Source: Amycolatopsis sp. MtRt-6 (lineage in GTDB: Bacteria > Actinomycetota > Actinomycetes > Mycobacteriales > Pseudonocardiaceae). Taken from it: a stretch of 56,504 nucleotides of DNA. This document shows, piece by piece, positions 20,201-24,487 of this stretch; the stretch's first letter is position 1, and every line of letters begins with the position of its first letter. The translations under genes and the position numbers were made by a program. Under the pieces are notes generated by a model, which saw only the letters and a list, made by a program, of their open reading frames with translations, had not been told where the DNA came from and did not search any database. The stretch covers positions 1 through 56,504 of the forward strand of contig NZ_JADWPD010000050.1 in the NCBI RefSeq assembly GCF_017308975.1, written 5' to 3'.

Positions 20201-20332
20201 CGCCCGCGCGCCGGGCTCCGCCGGGTACGGCCGGTCGACCGGCAGCGGCAGCTCCTTCGGCGCCGAAGCGAGGCGGTCACGCCAGAAACCGAGCCTCGAC
20301 ACCTGCTGCTGCACAGCGTCACCGTTGCTCAC
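2258..20332 (-). CDS. Five-module siderophore non-ribosomal peptide synthetase with three embedded N-methyltransferase domains
   Basis: About 6,024 aa. Order by approximate residue: partial C domain (1-200, second half only, no HHxxxDG); A1 (~215) split by MT1 (~665-900) then T1 (Ser ~1133); C2 (HHIAADG ~1312), A2 split by MT2 (~2131), T2 (~2498); C3 (HHIASDG ~2678), A3 split by MT3 (~3514), T3 (~3910); C4 (~4096), A4 (~4557), T4 (~4923); C5 (HHVAGDG ~5106), A5 (~5578), T5 (~5960). There is no epimerase and no thioesterase; the protein ends about 60 aa after T5. Each MT has the SAM motif VLEIGVGSG and sits between A8 and A9, the usual N-methyltransferase position. Pocket residues as I align them: A1 and A3 DVWILAATN, A2 DVWHLSLVD (serine), A4 IDTVISLGD (like the beta-alanine code VDWVISLAD), A5 DAQEGGLVD (shares acidic positions with ornithine codes). 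X and Y are inferred to be hydroxyornithine-type residues from the neighbouring hydroxylase and formyltransferase genes. The start chosen is the GTG at 20332, preceded by GGGAGG; a GTG ten codons upstream lies inside a palindrome. Confidence 0.95.
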   Translation of the reverse strand: MSNGDAVQQQVSRLGFWRDRLASAPKELPLPVDRPYPAEPGARAVLGRPLPEADELTLLAAFTVLLSRYAGTVDVQLGIGSLVPLRVDLGGSPGFADVVARVREAREEALAHEVPFADLVAELDPEPGRGGALLVNVGFGAETDLPLDLNLTTGGLRYRADVLDESTVDRMLDHLGHLLAAATERPQWPVDRLALMTAPERHEILDGWNDTDLATPLVTFPELFAARVRENPDAVALVFEDEELTYAELDARANRLAHVLIGRGAGPEQVVALAVPRSIDMIVAELAVLKAGAAYLPLDQDYPAERIAFMVSDARPVCVVTTGELAGLFDGDVLLLDDLDTGGAPATDPAAAIVPANAAYVIYTSGSTGRPKGVVVSHAGVAKLVATQSERFGVGPHSRVLQFASPSFDVAFWDLCLGLLSGGRLVITPAERRVPGPELAEYAHAHGVDFMILPPALLAEFPEDCDLPRDSVLLAGTERVSPELVRRWAPGRRMFNAYGPTEATTNSTLGLCDPEIAPGSAVPIGVPDPGTRAYVLDAHLAPVPVGVVGELYLAGSGLARGYLGRPGLTAERFVADPFGSGGRLYRTGDLVKWLPDGRLVFLGRADDQVKIRGYRIELGEIESVLAEHPRVGQSVVVAQDGQLIAYAVPVPDRDAAAEQGHVDEWHDVHEEMLAGSHGIEENFAGWNSSYDGTEIPLEEMREWHAATIDRIRSLRPKRVLEIGVGSGLILSRIAPDAETYWGVDLSESAVENVRREVAATSYAAKVHLAARPAHDLGELPDEPFDTVVINSVAQYFPSADYLAEVVRTAADLLKPGGTIFLGDIRNLRSLRAFRTAVELRRGRADVAAVDQAIAREGELVLDPDFFPALARGLDGFGDVDLWVKRGTAHNELTRHRYDVVLRKAPQRAVADEQVVAFGDLGAVERFLAAETPARLRVTAIPDARLAGELAAVRALDTGDAEAALAALDRRDGVDPEALYALGERAGYRVAITPAADGGELEAVFMRPNVALGRSGEGPAYRPVRQTGTPASYANNPAARRETGALVASLRAHVRDRLPLYMVPSAFVVLDKLPVLASGKLDRKALPSPERFTAGPGRAPRNPVEQLLCEMFADVLGVPQAGPDDDFFALGGHSLLATRLIQRIRAAVGAEVPVRAVFDAPTPAALAELLAGAVTGTERRPLTRVTERPERLPLSFAQRRLWFLHGLDGGSATYNVPLVMRLAGELDVDALREALNDVVDRHEALRTVFPVVDGVPYQQVLPEGTVALTVRSVSDADTEVDRLVRGVFDLGAGVPVRAELLTVDPRRHVLVLVVHHIAADGWSLSPLWRDIATAYRARLRGEAPPWTPLPVQYADYTLWQRELLATEEAAQLGYWRETLGGLPDRIALPLDRPHPAVSAHRGEFFTFAWDAGLQAGLADLARACGASPFMVVHAGLTAVLSRLGAGTDIPIGTPIAGRTDAALDDLVGFFVNTLVLRVDTGGDPSFRDLVARVRDRSLDAYAHQDVPFERLVEALNPARSLAHHPLFQTMLAWQNTPGSGVELPGLTVTEQPVGTGTAKFDLWFSFTEGADGLHGQAEFNAEVFDRATVTGLLDRLETLLRQVVDAPDRRLGSLDVLTTAERAGLEQTWSGAVEDVPAVTVPELFAAQVARTPGHPALVFEDDELTYAELDAVSNRLARVLAARGAGPERVVALALPRSTHLVTAILAVLKTGAAYLPLDPGYPAGRIAFMLEDADPALVLAVAETAVPGALLLDDPDTLAGVPDEPLDVPLRPENPAYVIYTSGSTGRPKGVVVPHAGIVNRLLWMQDEYGLTTGDRVLQKTPSSFDVSVWEFLWPLLTGATEVLARPDGHKDPAYLARLIRDRGVTTVHFVPSMLQVFLQEPAAAECTSLRRVLCSGEALPLDAVTRFPEVLDAELHNLYGPTEASVDVTAWHTSAADTSVPIGRPVRNTRTYVLDATLRPVPPGTPGELYLAGVQLARGYLGRAGLTAERFVADPFGAPGTRMYRTGDLARFRPDGVLEFLGRGDEQIKIRGFRVEPGEIAATLSAHDDVAHAVVVAREDRPGDVRLVGYVVPADTPGAAEEETEIHSGTGDEFAGWNSSYTGEPLPPEEMREWRDAIVARIRSLRPKRVLEIGVGSGLLLTELAPDCEAYWGTDISAEAIASLGERVAADPTLAGRVELRTGEAADLAGLPSGFFDTIVLNSVVQYFPSGTYLLDVVRQALALLAPGGALFVGDVRDLRQVRAFHTAVAQARGGDVDQLLPGEKELLVAPEFFAGLDGVAADIRVKRGRAVNELTQYRYDVVLRPGTAEPLPAETLTWGTDVSSVDEVVARRRDGLRVEGVPNGRITEGVNPEDWYALGAVVTWSAAGDGSVDVLFTSGDPAGAFRPGSADLLTYTGNPRRARRSAALSADLRALAAERLPEHMVPSAIVLLDALPVTANGKLDRRALPAPEASAPVSEREPRTPVERQLCALFADVLDLPRVGPDDSFFALGGHSLLATRLIARVRTTLHAELEVRAVFEKPTPAGLAGVLATARGTARPPLLPARRPDLVPLSGAQQRLWFLHHLEGPSATYNVPLVMRLDGDLDVEALRSALSDVVARHEALRTRFPQRDGVPYQDILPAVDVDLPVREVADLDAALTGLVRGSFDLERHVPVRAELLRLGAREHVFALVFHHIASDGWSMAPLWRDIATAYAARRAGDAPQWTPLPVQYADYTLWQRDLLGREDDPDSVLSAQLDYWRTALDGLPDRIELPLDRPHPATATFRGELHTFTWDAGLHASLAELARESGASVFMVVHAALAALLTRLGAGTDVPIGSPIAGRTDPALDDLVGFFVNTLVLRVDTGGEPTFRELLARVRERNLDAYAHQDVPFERLVEVLNPARSLSYHPLFQVMIAGQNNARAEVTLPGLAVTEVPVTTGTSKFDLSISLTERDAGIAGVLEFNADVFDHAGANAILRRLEVLLRAALAEPDRPVGALDLLDGDERDRVLTEWAGSLDPAGTETFPGMFARRVAEAPDAVALVFEDVELTYAEVNARANRLAHLLLSRGAGPERVVALAVPRSVDMIIAELAVLKAGAAYLPIDVDYPGDRIAYMVEDAAPVCVVTTRDVEAKLPAALPRVLLDDAALEASSTVDPAVVVKPENAAYVIYTSGSSGRPKGVVLQHSGVAKLVATQVERFGVGPHSRVLQFASPSFDVAFWDLCLGLLSGGRLVVVPAERRVAGPALTEYAHAHGVDFMILPPALLDAMPADLDLPRDSVLLAGTERVSPELVRRWAPGRRMFNAYGPTEATTNSTLGESDPAELADATVVPIGVPDPGTRAYVLDAGLRPVPPGVVGELYLAGSGLARGYLGRPALTAERFVADPFGSGGRLYRTGDLVKWLPDGRLVFLGRADDQVKIRGYRIELGEIESVLAEHPAVGQSVVVAQDGRLIAYAVPAAGRDEEAELDHVGEWRELHENVFTEAASGGLEENFTGWNSSYDGSEIPLEEMREWHAATIERIQALRPKRVLEIGVGSGLILSRIAPDAEEYWGVDLSEKAIANLRRELAATPFASKVHLAARPAHDLGELPEFDTVIINSVAQYFPSVGYLAEVIRTAAAHVRPGGVIFLGDIRNLRSLRAFRTATELRHGRRDVAAVDQAIAREGELVLDPDFFAALDLDGFDDVDLWVKRGHAHNELTRHRYDVVLRKAPRPDTPEELVVALDDLEAALAARPARLRVTGVPNARLSGELAAVAALAAGDAEAALSSLEDRSGVDPETLHDLGARHGYRVYATLTVDEGALEAVFTTGEPTRIHRGRPVRAALEALGNHPAGQRDTSTLVAALRAHVRDRLPQYMVPSAFVVLDRLPLLASGKLDRRALPSPDKQAVTAGRAPRTPVEEVLCGLFAEVLDTSSIGVDDDFFALGGHSLMATRLVARLRAVFGVELQVRSVFEAPTVAGLAALLATSGSAPARPALLRAEPRPDVLPLSFAQQRLWFLHRLEGPSATYNMPSAVRLTGNLDVDALRAALSDVVERHEALRTVFPEIDGEARQLVLDGVTIPLPVRAVTEATLADAVSEAAGAVFELESELPLRAELLRLGAREHVLVLVFHHIASDGWSTAPLWRDLATAYTARQAGEAPRWTPLPVQYADYTLWQRDVLGEPVIEPQLAYWRETLAGLPERIELPTDRPHPAEASYRGEQFAFGWDAELHSGLVELARACGASVFMVVHAGLTAVLTRLGAGTDIPLGTSIAGRTDAALDDLVGFFVNTLVLRVDTGGDPSFRDLVARVRDRSLDAYAHQDVPFERLVEALNPARSLAYHPLFQTMLAWQNNAVADLALPGLAVAEEPVRTGTARADLTFFVGERPGHQSGIRGTAEYNSDVFDRSTVEALLERLRTLLAAVVADPDTRIGAVDLLTAAEHEQLAAAPATPLPAETTAELFAAQVARTPDALALAFGSERLTYAELDTRATALARALLARGAGPERVVAVALPRSVDLVVALLAVLKTGAAYLPLDRNHPADRVELMLTDAAPHLVVAEDGFGDRLVRPGDTGPEPAWPSISPDHPAYVIFTSGSTGRPKAVAGTQRALANRLRWGRDLAPGVRVAKSALTFIDGSTELLGGLVAGDPVVLADDTTATDPLALAAFVRETGAQVLTVVPSLLDTFAEDAPAGAFDSVTTWITSGEPLSETLAEKVAARWPSAKLVNLYGCSEVAGDSLAQVCGPVAIGRPVANTRAYVLDAGLRPVPPGVRGELYLAGAGLARGYLGRPALTAERFVASPFEPGERMYRTGDLVRRRADGALEFLGRADQQIKIRGFRVEPGEVEAALTADASVTRAAVIARENRLIAYVAPAGDPVALRASLAARLPEYLVPSAIVVLPELPVNANGKLDRAALPDPEVRASGRLARTPAEQALCELFADVLGVPAVGPDDGFFALGGHSLLATRLVSRIRALLGVEVPIRAVFDAPTPARLAAALDPGRGRRPALVPARRPDVLPLSFAQQRLWFLDRLDGLSATYNIPWAWDLTGPVDVDALQAALGDVVARHEVLRTLLVEEQGTPRQVVLDEARPVLVTETVAEADLDERVTAAASYCFTLDAELPIRATLVSAGPERHVFVLLVHHVAGDGWSLPPLKRDLGTAYAARLRGERPQWTPLPVQYGDYTLWQREMFGRADDPDSVLGRQAAFWRDTLAGIPDELALPADRPRPARSTNRGAAVPFTVPAAVHRGLRELAHRSDTSTFMVLQATLAALLTRLGAGTDIPLGTPVAGRSDHALEDLAGFFVNTLVLRTDTGGDPTFRELLNRVREADLAAYAHQDLPFEHLVELLNPPRSLSRHPLFQVMLAVYHSGAEPERLLGLDAAYRDTGLRQAKFDLSFDLVETAEGIDGDLEYSLDLFDEPTARTLTERLVRVMAAVVADPDRPLSRLDVLDATERDRILRDWGAGAPLTLSAPTVVDRLAAQVAATPDATALSDASSSVTFAEFAARTDRLARWLASQGAGPEKVVALVLPRSAAVVEAIFGVFKSGAAYLPVDPDQPADRIAAILADSGAALVLTSRSLASPVPGALFVEDIVDTDAALTPPSPANPAYVLYTSGSTGKPKGVVIPHSGLVNLFHSHRETLYRPAVAAAGGRRLRVGHAWAFFFDASWQPQLWLLDGHEVHVVDDDTRRDPSRLAAVVRERQLDFLELTPSHFAQLAAAGVIADGRCALGVVGVGGEAVSQTLWETLASTPGTAAYNLYGPTEATVDALVGRFGDADRPVVGRPVHNTRAYVLDGGLSPVPAGVPGELYLAGAGLARGYHGQPALTADRFVASPFEPGERMYRTGDLVRWRPGGQLEYLGRTDDQVKIRGFRIEPGEVETALTRHDDVDQALVVVRDERLVAYTTPATADPVELRAFLARSLPEYMVPAAILPLDAFPVTPNGKLDRAALPVPTFEARGRAPETATEKALCEIFAEVLDVAAVGADDDLFTLGGHSMLLVVLRNRITERLGTELAIAEFFRTPTAAGLAAVLKPGLRPGPGAPPPGAPERILITRDTE

Positions 20333-20358
20333 CGGTAGACCAGCCTCCCGCTGCTCAC

Positions 20359-20376
20359 GCACCCCGATCGGGGTGC
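20359..20376. promoter_or_regulatory. Perfect 18-bp palindrome in the NRPS leader
   Basis: GCACCCCGATCGGGGTGC is a perfect palindrome located between the NRPS start codon (20332) and its iron box (20381). It differs from the iron-box sequence. It could be a second repressor operator or form a hairpin in the mRNA leader. I recognise no named regulator for it. Confidence 0.5.
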
Positions 20377-20380
20377 AAAC

Positions 20381-20399
20381 TTAGGTGACCCTAACAAAC
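20381..20399 (-). promoter_or_regulatory. Iron box controlling the NRPS operon
   Basis: Read on the minus strand the site is GTTTGTTAGGGTCACCTAA, which fits TTAGGTTAGGCTMACCTAA well in its right part (GTTAGGGTCACCTAA). It lies about 50 bp upstream of the NRPS start, in the 135-bp gap shared with the divergent permease genes. It is expected to give iron-dependent repression of synthesis. Confidence 0.82.
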
Positions 20400-20425
20400 G
20401 GATGGTGAGGACGCACTCCTGTACC

Positions 20426-20444
20426 ATCGGTTAGCCTTACCTAA
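20426..20444 (+). promoter_or_regulatory. Iron box controlling the siderophore permease operon
   Basis: ATCGGTTAGCCTTACCTAA matches the iron-box consensus at about 15 of 19 positions, with intact GGTTAG and ACCTAA halves. It lies 24 bp upstream of the first permease start. With the neighbouring site at 20381 it gives one operator per divergent transcript. Confidence 0.82.
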
Positions 20445-20467
20445 AATCAGTACCAGTCGGAGGTGCG

Positions 20468-21505
20468 GTGCGAACAGACCCCGGAGGGATCGCTCTCAAG
20501 CGACGCCCGCCACACACGGGCCGCGCGCTCGGTCTGCTGGCCGCTCTCGGTGTGCTGGTTTTCCTGTGCCTGCTGAGTGTCTGGCTGGGGTCGAAGGAGA
20601 TCTCGTTCGGCGCCGTCTGGCAGGTGCTGTGGCACGACGACGGCTCGGCCGACGCCGTGATCATCCACAGTGTCCGGATGCCGCGGACCCTCCTGGCCGT
20701 GCTGGTCGGCGCCGCGCTCGGCCTGGCCGGCACCGTCATGCAGGCGCTGACCCGCAACCCGCTGGCCGACCCGGGCCTGCTCGGCGTCAGCGCCGGGGCC
20801 GCGTTCGCCATCGTCTTCTCCATCACCGTGCTCGGCGTCGGCTCCCTCTACGGCTACATCTGGTTCGCCTTCGCCGGCGCGCTCGCCGCGACCGCGGTCG
20901 TCTACTTCCTCGGCACCCGCGGCCGCAGCGGCTCGAGCCCGGTCAAGCTCGCCCTCGCCGGGGCCGCCGTCACGGCCCTGCTCGGCTCGTTCACCAGCGC
21001 GATGGTGCTGTCGGACCCGGTGGCGCTCAACCGCTACCGCTTCTGGTCGGCCGGCTCGCTCGCCGGCGTCGACAGCGGTTCGCTGCTGCGGGTCCTGCCG
21101 TTCCTGCTCGCCGGCGTGGTGCTCGCGATCACCAGCGGCCCGGCGCTGAACAGCCTCGCGCTCGGCGACGACGTCGCGGTCGCCCTCGGCCGGCGGCTCG
21201 GCCCGCTGCGGCTGCGCGGCGCCCTCGCCATCACGCTGCTGACCGGCGCTTCCGTCGCGGTCGCCGGTCCGATCGTCTTCCTCGGCCTGATCGTCCCGCA
21301 CGCCGTCCGGTTCGTCGTCGGGCCCGACCACCGGTGGCTGCTGCCCTACACCGCGATCCTCGCGCCCTGCCTGCTGCTGGCCGCCGACATCCTCGGCCGG
21401 ATCATGGCCCGGCCCGGCGAGGTCCGCGCCGGTGTGATCGTCGCGTTCATCGGCGCGCCCTTCTTCATCTGGCTGGTCCGCCGCCGCAAGCTGGTGGAGT
21501 CCTGA
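20468..21505 (+). CDS. Ferri-siderophore ABC transporter permease (FecCD family), first copy
   Basis: 345 aa, largely hydrophobic, with the multi-helix FecCD/BtuC layout. Family landmarks are visible: RMPRTLLAVLVGAALGLAG near residue 75, then TRNPLADPGLLGVSAGAAFA, and GPIVFLGLIVPHAVR followed by the Arg-rich GPDHRWLLP loop that contacts the ATPase. It forms half of the membrane channel for the ferri-siderophore. The GTG start is preceded by GGAGG at short spacing. Its stop overlaps the ATG of the second permease by one base (TGATG), so the two are translationally coupled. The iron box at 20426-20444 lies just upstream. Confidence 0.93.
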   Translation: MRTDPGGIALKRRPPHTGRALGLLAALGVLVFLCLLSVWLGSKEISFGAVWQVLWHDDGSADAVIIHSVRMPRTLLAVLVGAALGLAGTVMQALTRNPLADPGLLGVSAGAAFAIVFSITVLGVGSLYGYIWFAFAGALAATAVVYFLGTRGRSGSSPVKLALAGAAVTALLGSFTSAMVLSDPVALNRYRFWSAGSLAGVDSGSLLRVLPFLLAGVVLAITSGPALNSLALGDDVAVALGRRLGPLRLRGALAITLLTGASVAVAGPIVFLGLIVPHAVRFVVGPDHRWLLPYTAILAPCLLLAADILGRIMARPGEVRAGVIVAFIGAPFFIWLVRRRKLVES

Positions 21506-22563
21506 TGAGCCTGTTGCAGGTGCGGCGCGACCGCGTCACCTTCCGCCTCGCGAAACCCGCGGTGTCCGGGCAGATCCGGCCCCGGCTGGTGGCCGTCTCG
21601 CTCGTGCTCGCCGTGCTGGCGTTCGCGTTGTTCTGCGTGGGCATGACGATCGGCGACGTCCCGCTGAGCGTGTCCGACGTCCTGTCCGCCGTGTTCGGCG
21701 GCGGCGACAGCGGCACCGCCTACATCGTGCAGGAGCTGCGGCTGCCGCGGGCGCTGACCGGGCTGCTGGCCGGGCTCGCGTTCGGCGCGTCCGGCGCGGT
21801 GTTCCAGACCATCACCCGCAACCCGCTGGCCAGCCCGGACATGATCGGCATCAACGCGGGCGCGGCCACCGCCGTCGTCGCCGGGATCTCCTTCGGCTTC
21901 GGCGGCGGCCTCGGCACCACCACGCTCGGCCTGCTGGGCGGGCTGCTGACCGGGCTGCTCGTGTACGTCCTCGCGTGGCGGCGCGGCACCACCGGCTACC
22001 GGATCATCCTGGTGGGCATCGGGATCTTCGCGATGTGCACCAGCCTGACCGACTACCTCCTCAGCCGCGCGCAGATCACCGAAGCCCAGGCGTCGATCGG
22101 CTGGCTCGTCGGCAACCTGAACAACCGCGGCTGGGAGCACGTCGTCCCGCTGGCCTGCGCGCTGGCGGTGCTGCTGCCGCTCGTGCTGGCCCTGTCCCGG
22201 TGGATGCGCACGCTGCAGCTCGGCGACGACGTGGCGGCCGGGCTCGGCACGCCGGTCCAGCCGGTGCGGCTGGGGCTGCTGCTGTCCGGCGCCGGGCTGG
22301 TGGCCTTCGCGACGGCGTCCGCGGGCCCGGTCTCGTTCGTCGCGCTGACCGCGCCGCAGATCGCGCAACGCCTGACGCGCCAGGCGTCCCCGCCGCTGAC
22401 GGCGTCCGCGCTCACCGGCGCCGTCGTGGTGCTGGGCAGCGACATCCTGGCCCGCACCGTCACCGCGTCCCCGCTGCCGGTCGGCATCGTGACCGGCGCG
22501 CTCGGCGCCCCGCTGCTGCTCTGGCTGCTGGCCAGGGCCAACCGATCCGGCTCCGGAGGCTGA
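21505..22563 (+). CDS. Ferri-siderophore ABC transporter permease (FecCD family), second copy
   Basis: 352 aa, hydrophobic throughout after a 25-residue basic N-terminus. It has the same landmarks as its neighbour: LRLPRALTGLLAGLAFGASG, TRNPLASPDMIGINAGAA, and GPVSFVALTAPQIAQRLTR near the ATPase-coupling loop. It should pair with the first permease as a heterodimer. The start codon overlaps the upstream stop by one base. The ATPase gene follows after 4 nt, with GGAGG just before the stop of this gene serving as its ribosome site. This compact permease-permease-ATPase order is typical of actinobacterial siderophore importers. Confidence 0.93.
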   Translation: MSLLQVRRDRVTFRLAKPAVSGQIRPRLVAVSLVLAVLAFALFCVGMTIGDVPLSVSDVLSAVFGGGDSGTAYIVQELRLPRALTGLLAGLAFGASGAVFQTITRNPLASPDMIGINAGAATAVVAGISFGFGGGLGTTTLGLLGGLLTGLLVYVLAWRRGTTGYRIILVGIGIFAMCTSLTDYLLSRAQITEAQASIGWLVGNLNNRGWEHVVPLACALAVLLPLVLALSRWMRTLQLGDDVAAGLGTPVQPVRLGLLLSGAGLVAFATASAGPVSFVALTAPQIAQRLTRQASPPLTASALTGAVVVLGSDILARTVTASPLPVGIVTGALGAPLLLWLLARANRSGSGG

Positions 22564-22567
22564 ACAG

Positions 22568-23371
22568 ATGACACCGTCCCTGCGCGTGCAGGACCTGCGC
22601 GTCGCCTACGACGACCGGGTCGTCATCGACGGCCTCGACCTCGACATCCCGCCCGGCAGGATCACCGCGATCGTCGGGGCGAACGCGTGCGGGAAGTCGA
22701 CGCTGCTGCGCACGATGGCCCGGCTGCTGACGCCGAAGTCGGGCGCCGTCTACCTCGACGGCCGCTCGATCCAGGACATGCCGACCCGCCAGGTCGCCCA
22801 GCGGCTCGGCATCCTCCCGCAGTCGCCGGTGGCGCCCGAGGGCATGACGGTGGCCGACCTCGTCGGCCGCGGCCGCGCCCCGCACCAGAGCTGGTGGCGC
22901 CAGTGGTCCACATCGGACGAAGGCGCGGTCGCTTCCGCGTTGGCGGCCACGGAGATGACCGACCTCGCCGACCGCCCGGTCGACGAGCTGTCCGGCGGCC
23001 AGCGCCAGCGCGCGTGGATCGCGATGGCGGTCGCCCAGGACACGCCGGTGCTGCTGCTCGACGAGCCGACGACGTACCTGGACCTGGCCCACCAGATCGA
23101 CGTGCTCGACCTGGTGGTCGACCTCAACCGCGCGGACGGCCGCACGGTGGTCATGGTGCTGCACGACCTCCCGCAGGCGTGCCGCTACGCCGACCACGTG
23201 ATCGCGATGAAGGCGGGCCGCGTGGTGGCTTCCGGCGAGCCGGCGTCGGTGATCACCGAGGAGCTCGTCGACGAGGTCTTCGACGTCCGCTGCCGGGTGA
23301 CCCCGGACCCGGTGAGCGGGACGCCGATGGTCATCCCGATCAGCCGTCACCACCCGGCGCCGGTGCTTTAG
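22568..23371 (+). CDS. Ferri-siderophore ABC transporter ATP-binding protein (FecE/FepC-like)
   Basis: 267 aa. ABC ATPase with Walker A GANACGKST (residues ~38-46), Q-loop LGILPQSPVAPEG, signature LSGGQRQRAWIAMAVAQ, Walker B VLLLDEPTTYLD and the switch His in VMVLHDL. The pairing of TTYLDLAHQIDVLDLV after Walker B with a conserved LHDLPQACRYAD is characteristic of the iron-siderophore/cobalamin ATPase group. It powers the two FecCD permeases encoded immediately upstream. About 80 bp separate it from the following DinB-like genes, with no obvious terminator. Confidence 0.95.
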   Translation: MTPSLRVQDLRVAYDDRVVIDGLDLDIPPGRITAIVGANACGKSTLLRTMARLLTPKSGAVYLDGRSIQDMPTRQVAQRLGILPQSPVAPEGMTVADLVGRGRAPHQSWWRQWSTSDEGAVASALAATEMTDLADRPVDELSGGQRQRAWIAMAVAQDTPVLLLDEPTTYLDLAHQIDVLDLVVDLNRADGRTVVMVLHDLPQACRYADHVIAMKAGRVVASGEPASVITEELVDEVFDVRCRVTPDPVSGTPMVIPISRHHPAPVL

Positions 23372-23453
23372 CGCTATCCTGGCTTCGGCCCGTCCTCACC
23401 CTTCGCCGAGGACCCATCCGGCCGAATCCCCCTCCAGGAAGCTGAGCACACCC

Positions 23454-23954
23454 ATGTTCGTGCTGCCCGAAACCACCACCGGATCCGAGCGCCGCCTGCT
23501 CGAGGCGATGCTGGACCGCAACCGCCGCGCGGTCGTCGACACCGCCCGCGGGCTGTCCGAAACCGACGTCCGAAAACGCCTGGTCACCTCCCTGACCACG
23601 CCGATCGGCCTCGTCAAGCACGCCGCGATGGCCGAACGCCGCTGGTTCCAGCTCCTCGTGCTCGGCCTCGACGCGTCCGAATGCGACGGGAGCACAACCC
23701 CGGGCGACGCCAGCTTCGTCGTCGCGGAAAGTGAAACACTGGCGGACGTGATCGCCGAGTTCGAACGGGCCAGTGCCCGCTCGCGCGAGATCGCGGCCGG
23801 CTTCGACCTCGACGACACCTGGCCGCACGACGTCCTCGGCGAGGTCAACCTCCGGTTCGTCTACCTGCTCCTCATCGAGGATTTCGCCCGGCACGCCGGC
23901 CACGGCGACATCCTCCGGGAACAGCTCGTCCCGACTCCCCCGCAAGGAAAGTGA
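23454..23954 (+). CDS. DinB-superfamily (DUF664-type) protein, first of a tandem pair
   Basis: 166 aa. Four-helix DinB-like fold predicted from the conserved pattern: GSERRLLEAMLDRNR near the start, LVKHAAMAERRWF with a potential metal-ligand histidine, and the C-terminal ARHAGHGDILREQ block typical of DUF664 proteins. In this superfamily three histidines usually bind a metal. Some members are thiol-dependent transferases or isomerases using mycothiol or bacillithiol, but no activity can be assigned from sequence here. The next gene is a close paralogue, overlapping or nearly touching this one. Both are cotranscribable with the siderophore importer. The ATG is preceded by AGGAAG. Confidence 0.85.
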   Translation: MFVLPETTTGSERRLLEAMLDRNRRAVVDTARGLSETDVRKRLVTSLTTPIGLVKHAAMAERRWFQLLVLGLDASECDGSTTPGDASFVVAESETLADVIAEFERASARSREIAAGFDLDDTWPHDVLGEVNLRFVYLLLIEDFARHAGHGDILREQLVPTPPQGK

Positions 23955-23959
23955 CTGCC

Positions 23960-24445
23960 GTGTACGCCATTCCCGAAATCACCACCGGCTCCGAGCGTGA
24001 GCTGCTGGAGGCCATGCTCGACCGCGGCCGCCTCGCGCTCGTCGAAAACGCGCGCGGCCTGTCCGAAGCCGACGCCCGGCGCCGGCTGGTGCCGTCCCTG
24101 ACCACCCCGATCGCCCTGGTCAAGCACGTCGCCGTCGCCGAGCGGCGGTGGTTCCAGTGGCTGGTGGGCGGGCTCGACGAAGCCGAAATCGACGGCCCCT
24201 CGACACCCGGGGACCCCAGTTTCGTCGTCTCCGACGGCGAAACCGTCGACGACGTGATCGCCGAGTACGAGCGGACCAGCAAGCGCTCCCGCGAGATCGC
24301 GGCGGGGTTCTCGCTCGACGACCGGTGGACGCACCCGGTCATCGGCGAGGTCACCCTCCGCTTCATCTACCTGTTCCTGATCGAGGAGCTCGCCCGCCAC
24401 ACCGGCCACGGCGACATCCTGCGGGAGCAGATCACCGCGCGCTGA
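23960..24445 (+). CDS. DinB-superfamily (DUF664-type) protein, second of a tandem pair
   Basis: 161 aa from the GTG at 23960. I chose this start because it makes the N-terminus (MYAIPEITTGSERELLEAML) match that of the upstream paralogue; an in-frame GTG at 23951 overlaps the previous stop as GTGA. Conserved blocks are the same: LVKHVAVAERRWFQWL, STPGDPSFVVSDGET and ARHTGHGDILREQ. The two proteins agree at most positions, so this is a recent tandem duplication. A possible mycothiol- or metal-dependent enzyme; a link to siderophore handling is only a neighbourhood inference. Confidence 0.85.
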   Translation: MYAIPEITTGSERELLEAMLDRGRLALVENARGLSEADARRRLVPSLTTPIALVKHVAVAERRWFQWLVGGLDEAEIDGPSTPGDPSFVVSDGETVDDVIAEYERTSKRSREIAAGFSLDDRWTHPVIGEVTLRFIYLFLIEELARHTGHGDILREQITAR

Positions 24446-24487
24446 CCGCGAACTCCCCGGCCGGCACCGCGACGACCCGCAGGCGGA
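24432..24487 (-). pseudogene. Duplicated 3' tail of the ornithine hydroxylase gene
   Basis: On the minus strand this stretch encodes LRVVAVPAGEFAVSAR and a stop. The true hydroxylase ends RVVAEPAGELAVSLR and a stop at 24681. The two tails agree at 12 of the last 15 residues and at the stop position, and the DNA matches at roughly 37 of 46 bases. The small ORF continues upstream to 24641, but that part has no similarity to the hydroxylase. It overlaps the end of the second DinB gene on the other strand. I read it as a relic of a duplication rather than a functional gene. Confidence 0.55.

Noticed and set aside
2258..20332. Salicylate/2,3-dihydroxybenzoate-capped (mixed-ligand) siderophore.
   Set aside because: There is no aryl-acid-activating enzyme, aryl carrier protein or isochorismate gene in the window, and module 1 starts with a partial C domain and an A domain.
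2258..20332. D-amino acids in the siderophore from epimerase domains.
   Set aside because: No domain with the epimerase motifs was found between any carrier and the next C domain; each carrier is followed directly by a C domain with a normal HHxxxDG.
2450..20338. Very long open frames on the plus strand opposite the giant NRPS (about 2,200 and 3,700 codons).
   Set aside because: They are antisense shadows created by high GC in the third codon position; they have Arg/Gly/Val-rich low-complexity translations without domains, whereas the minus strand has ordered NRPS motifs.
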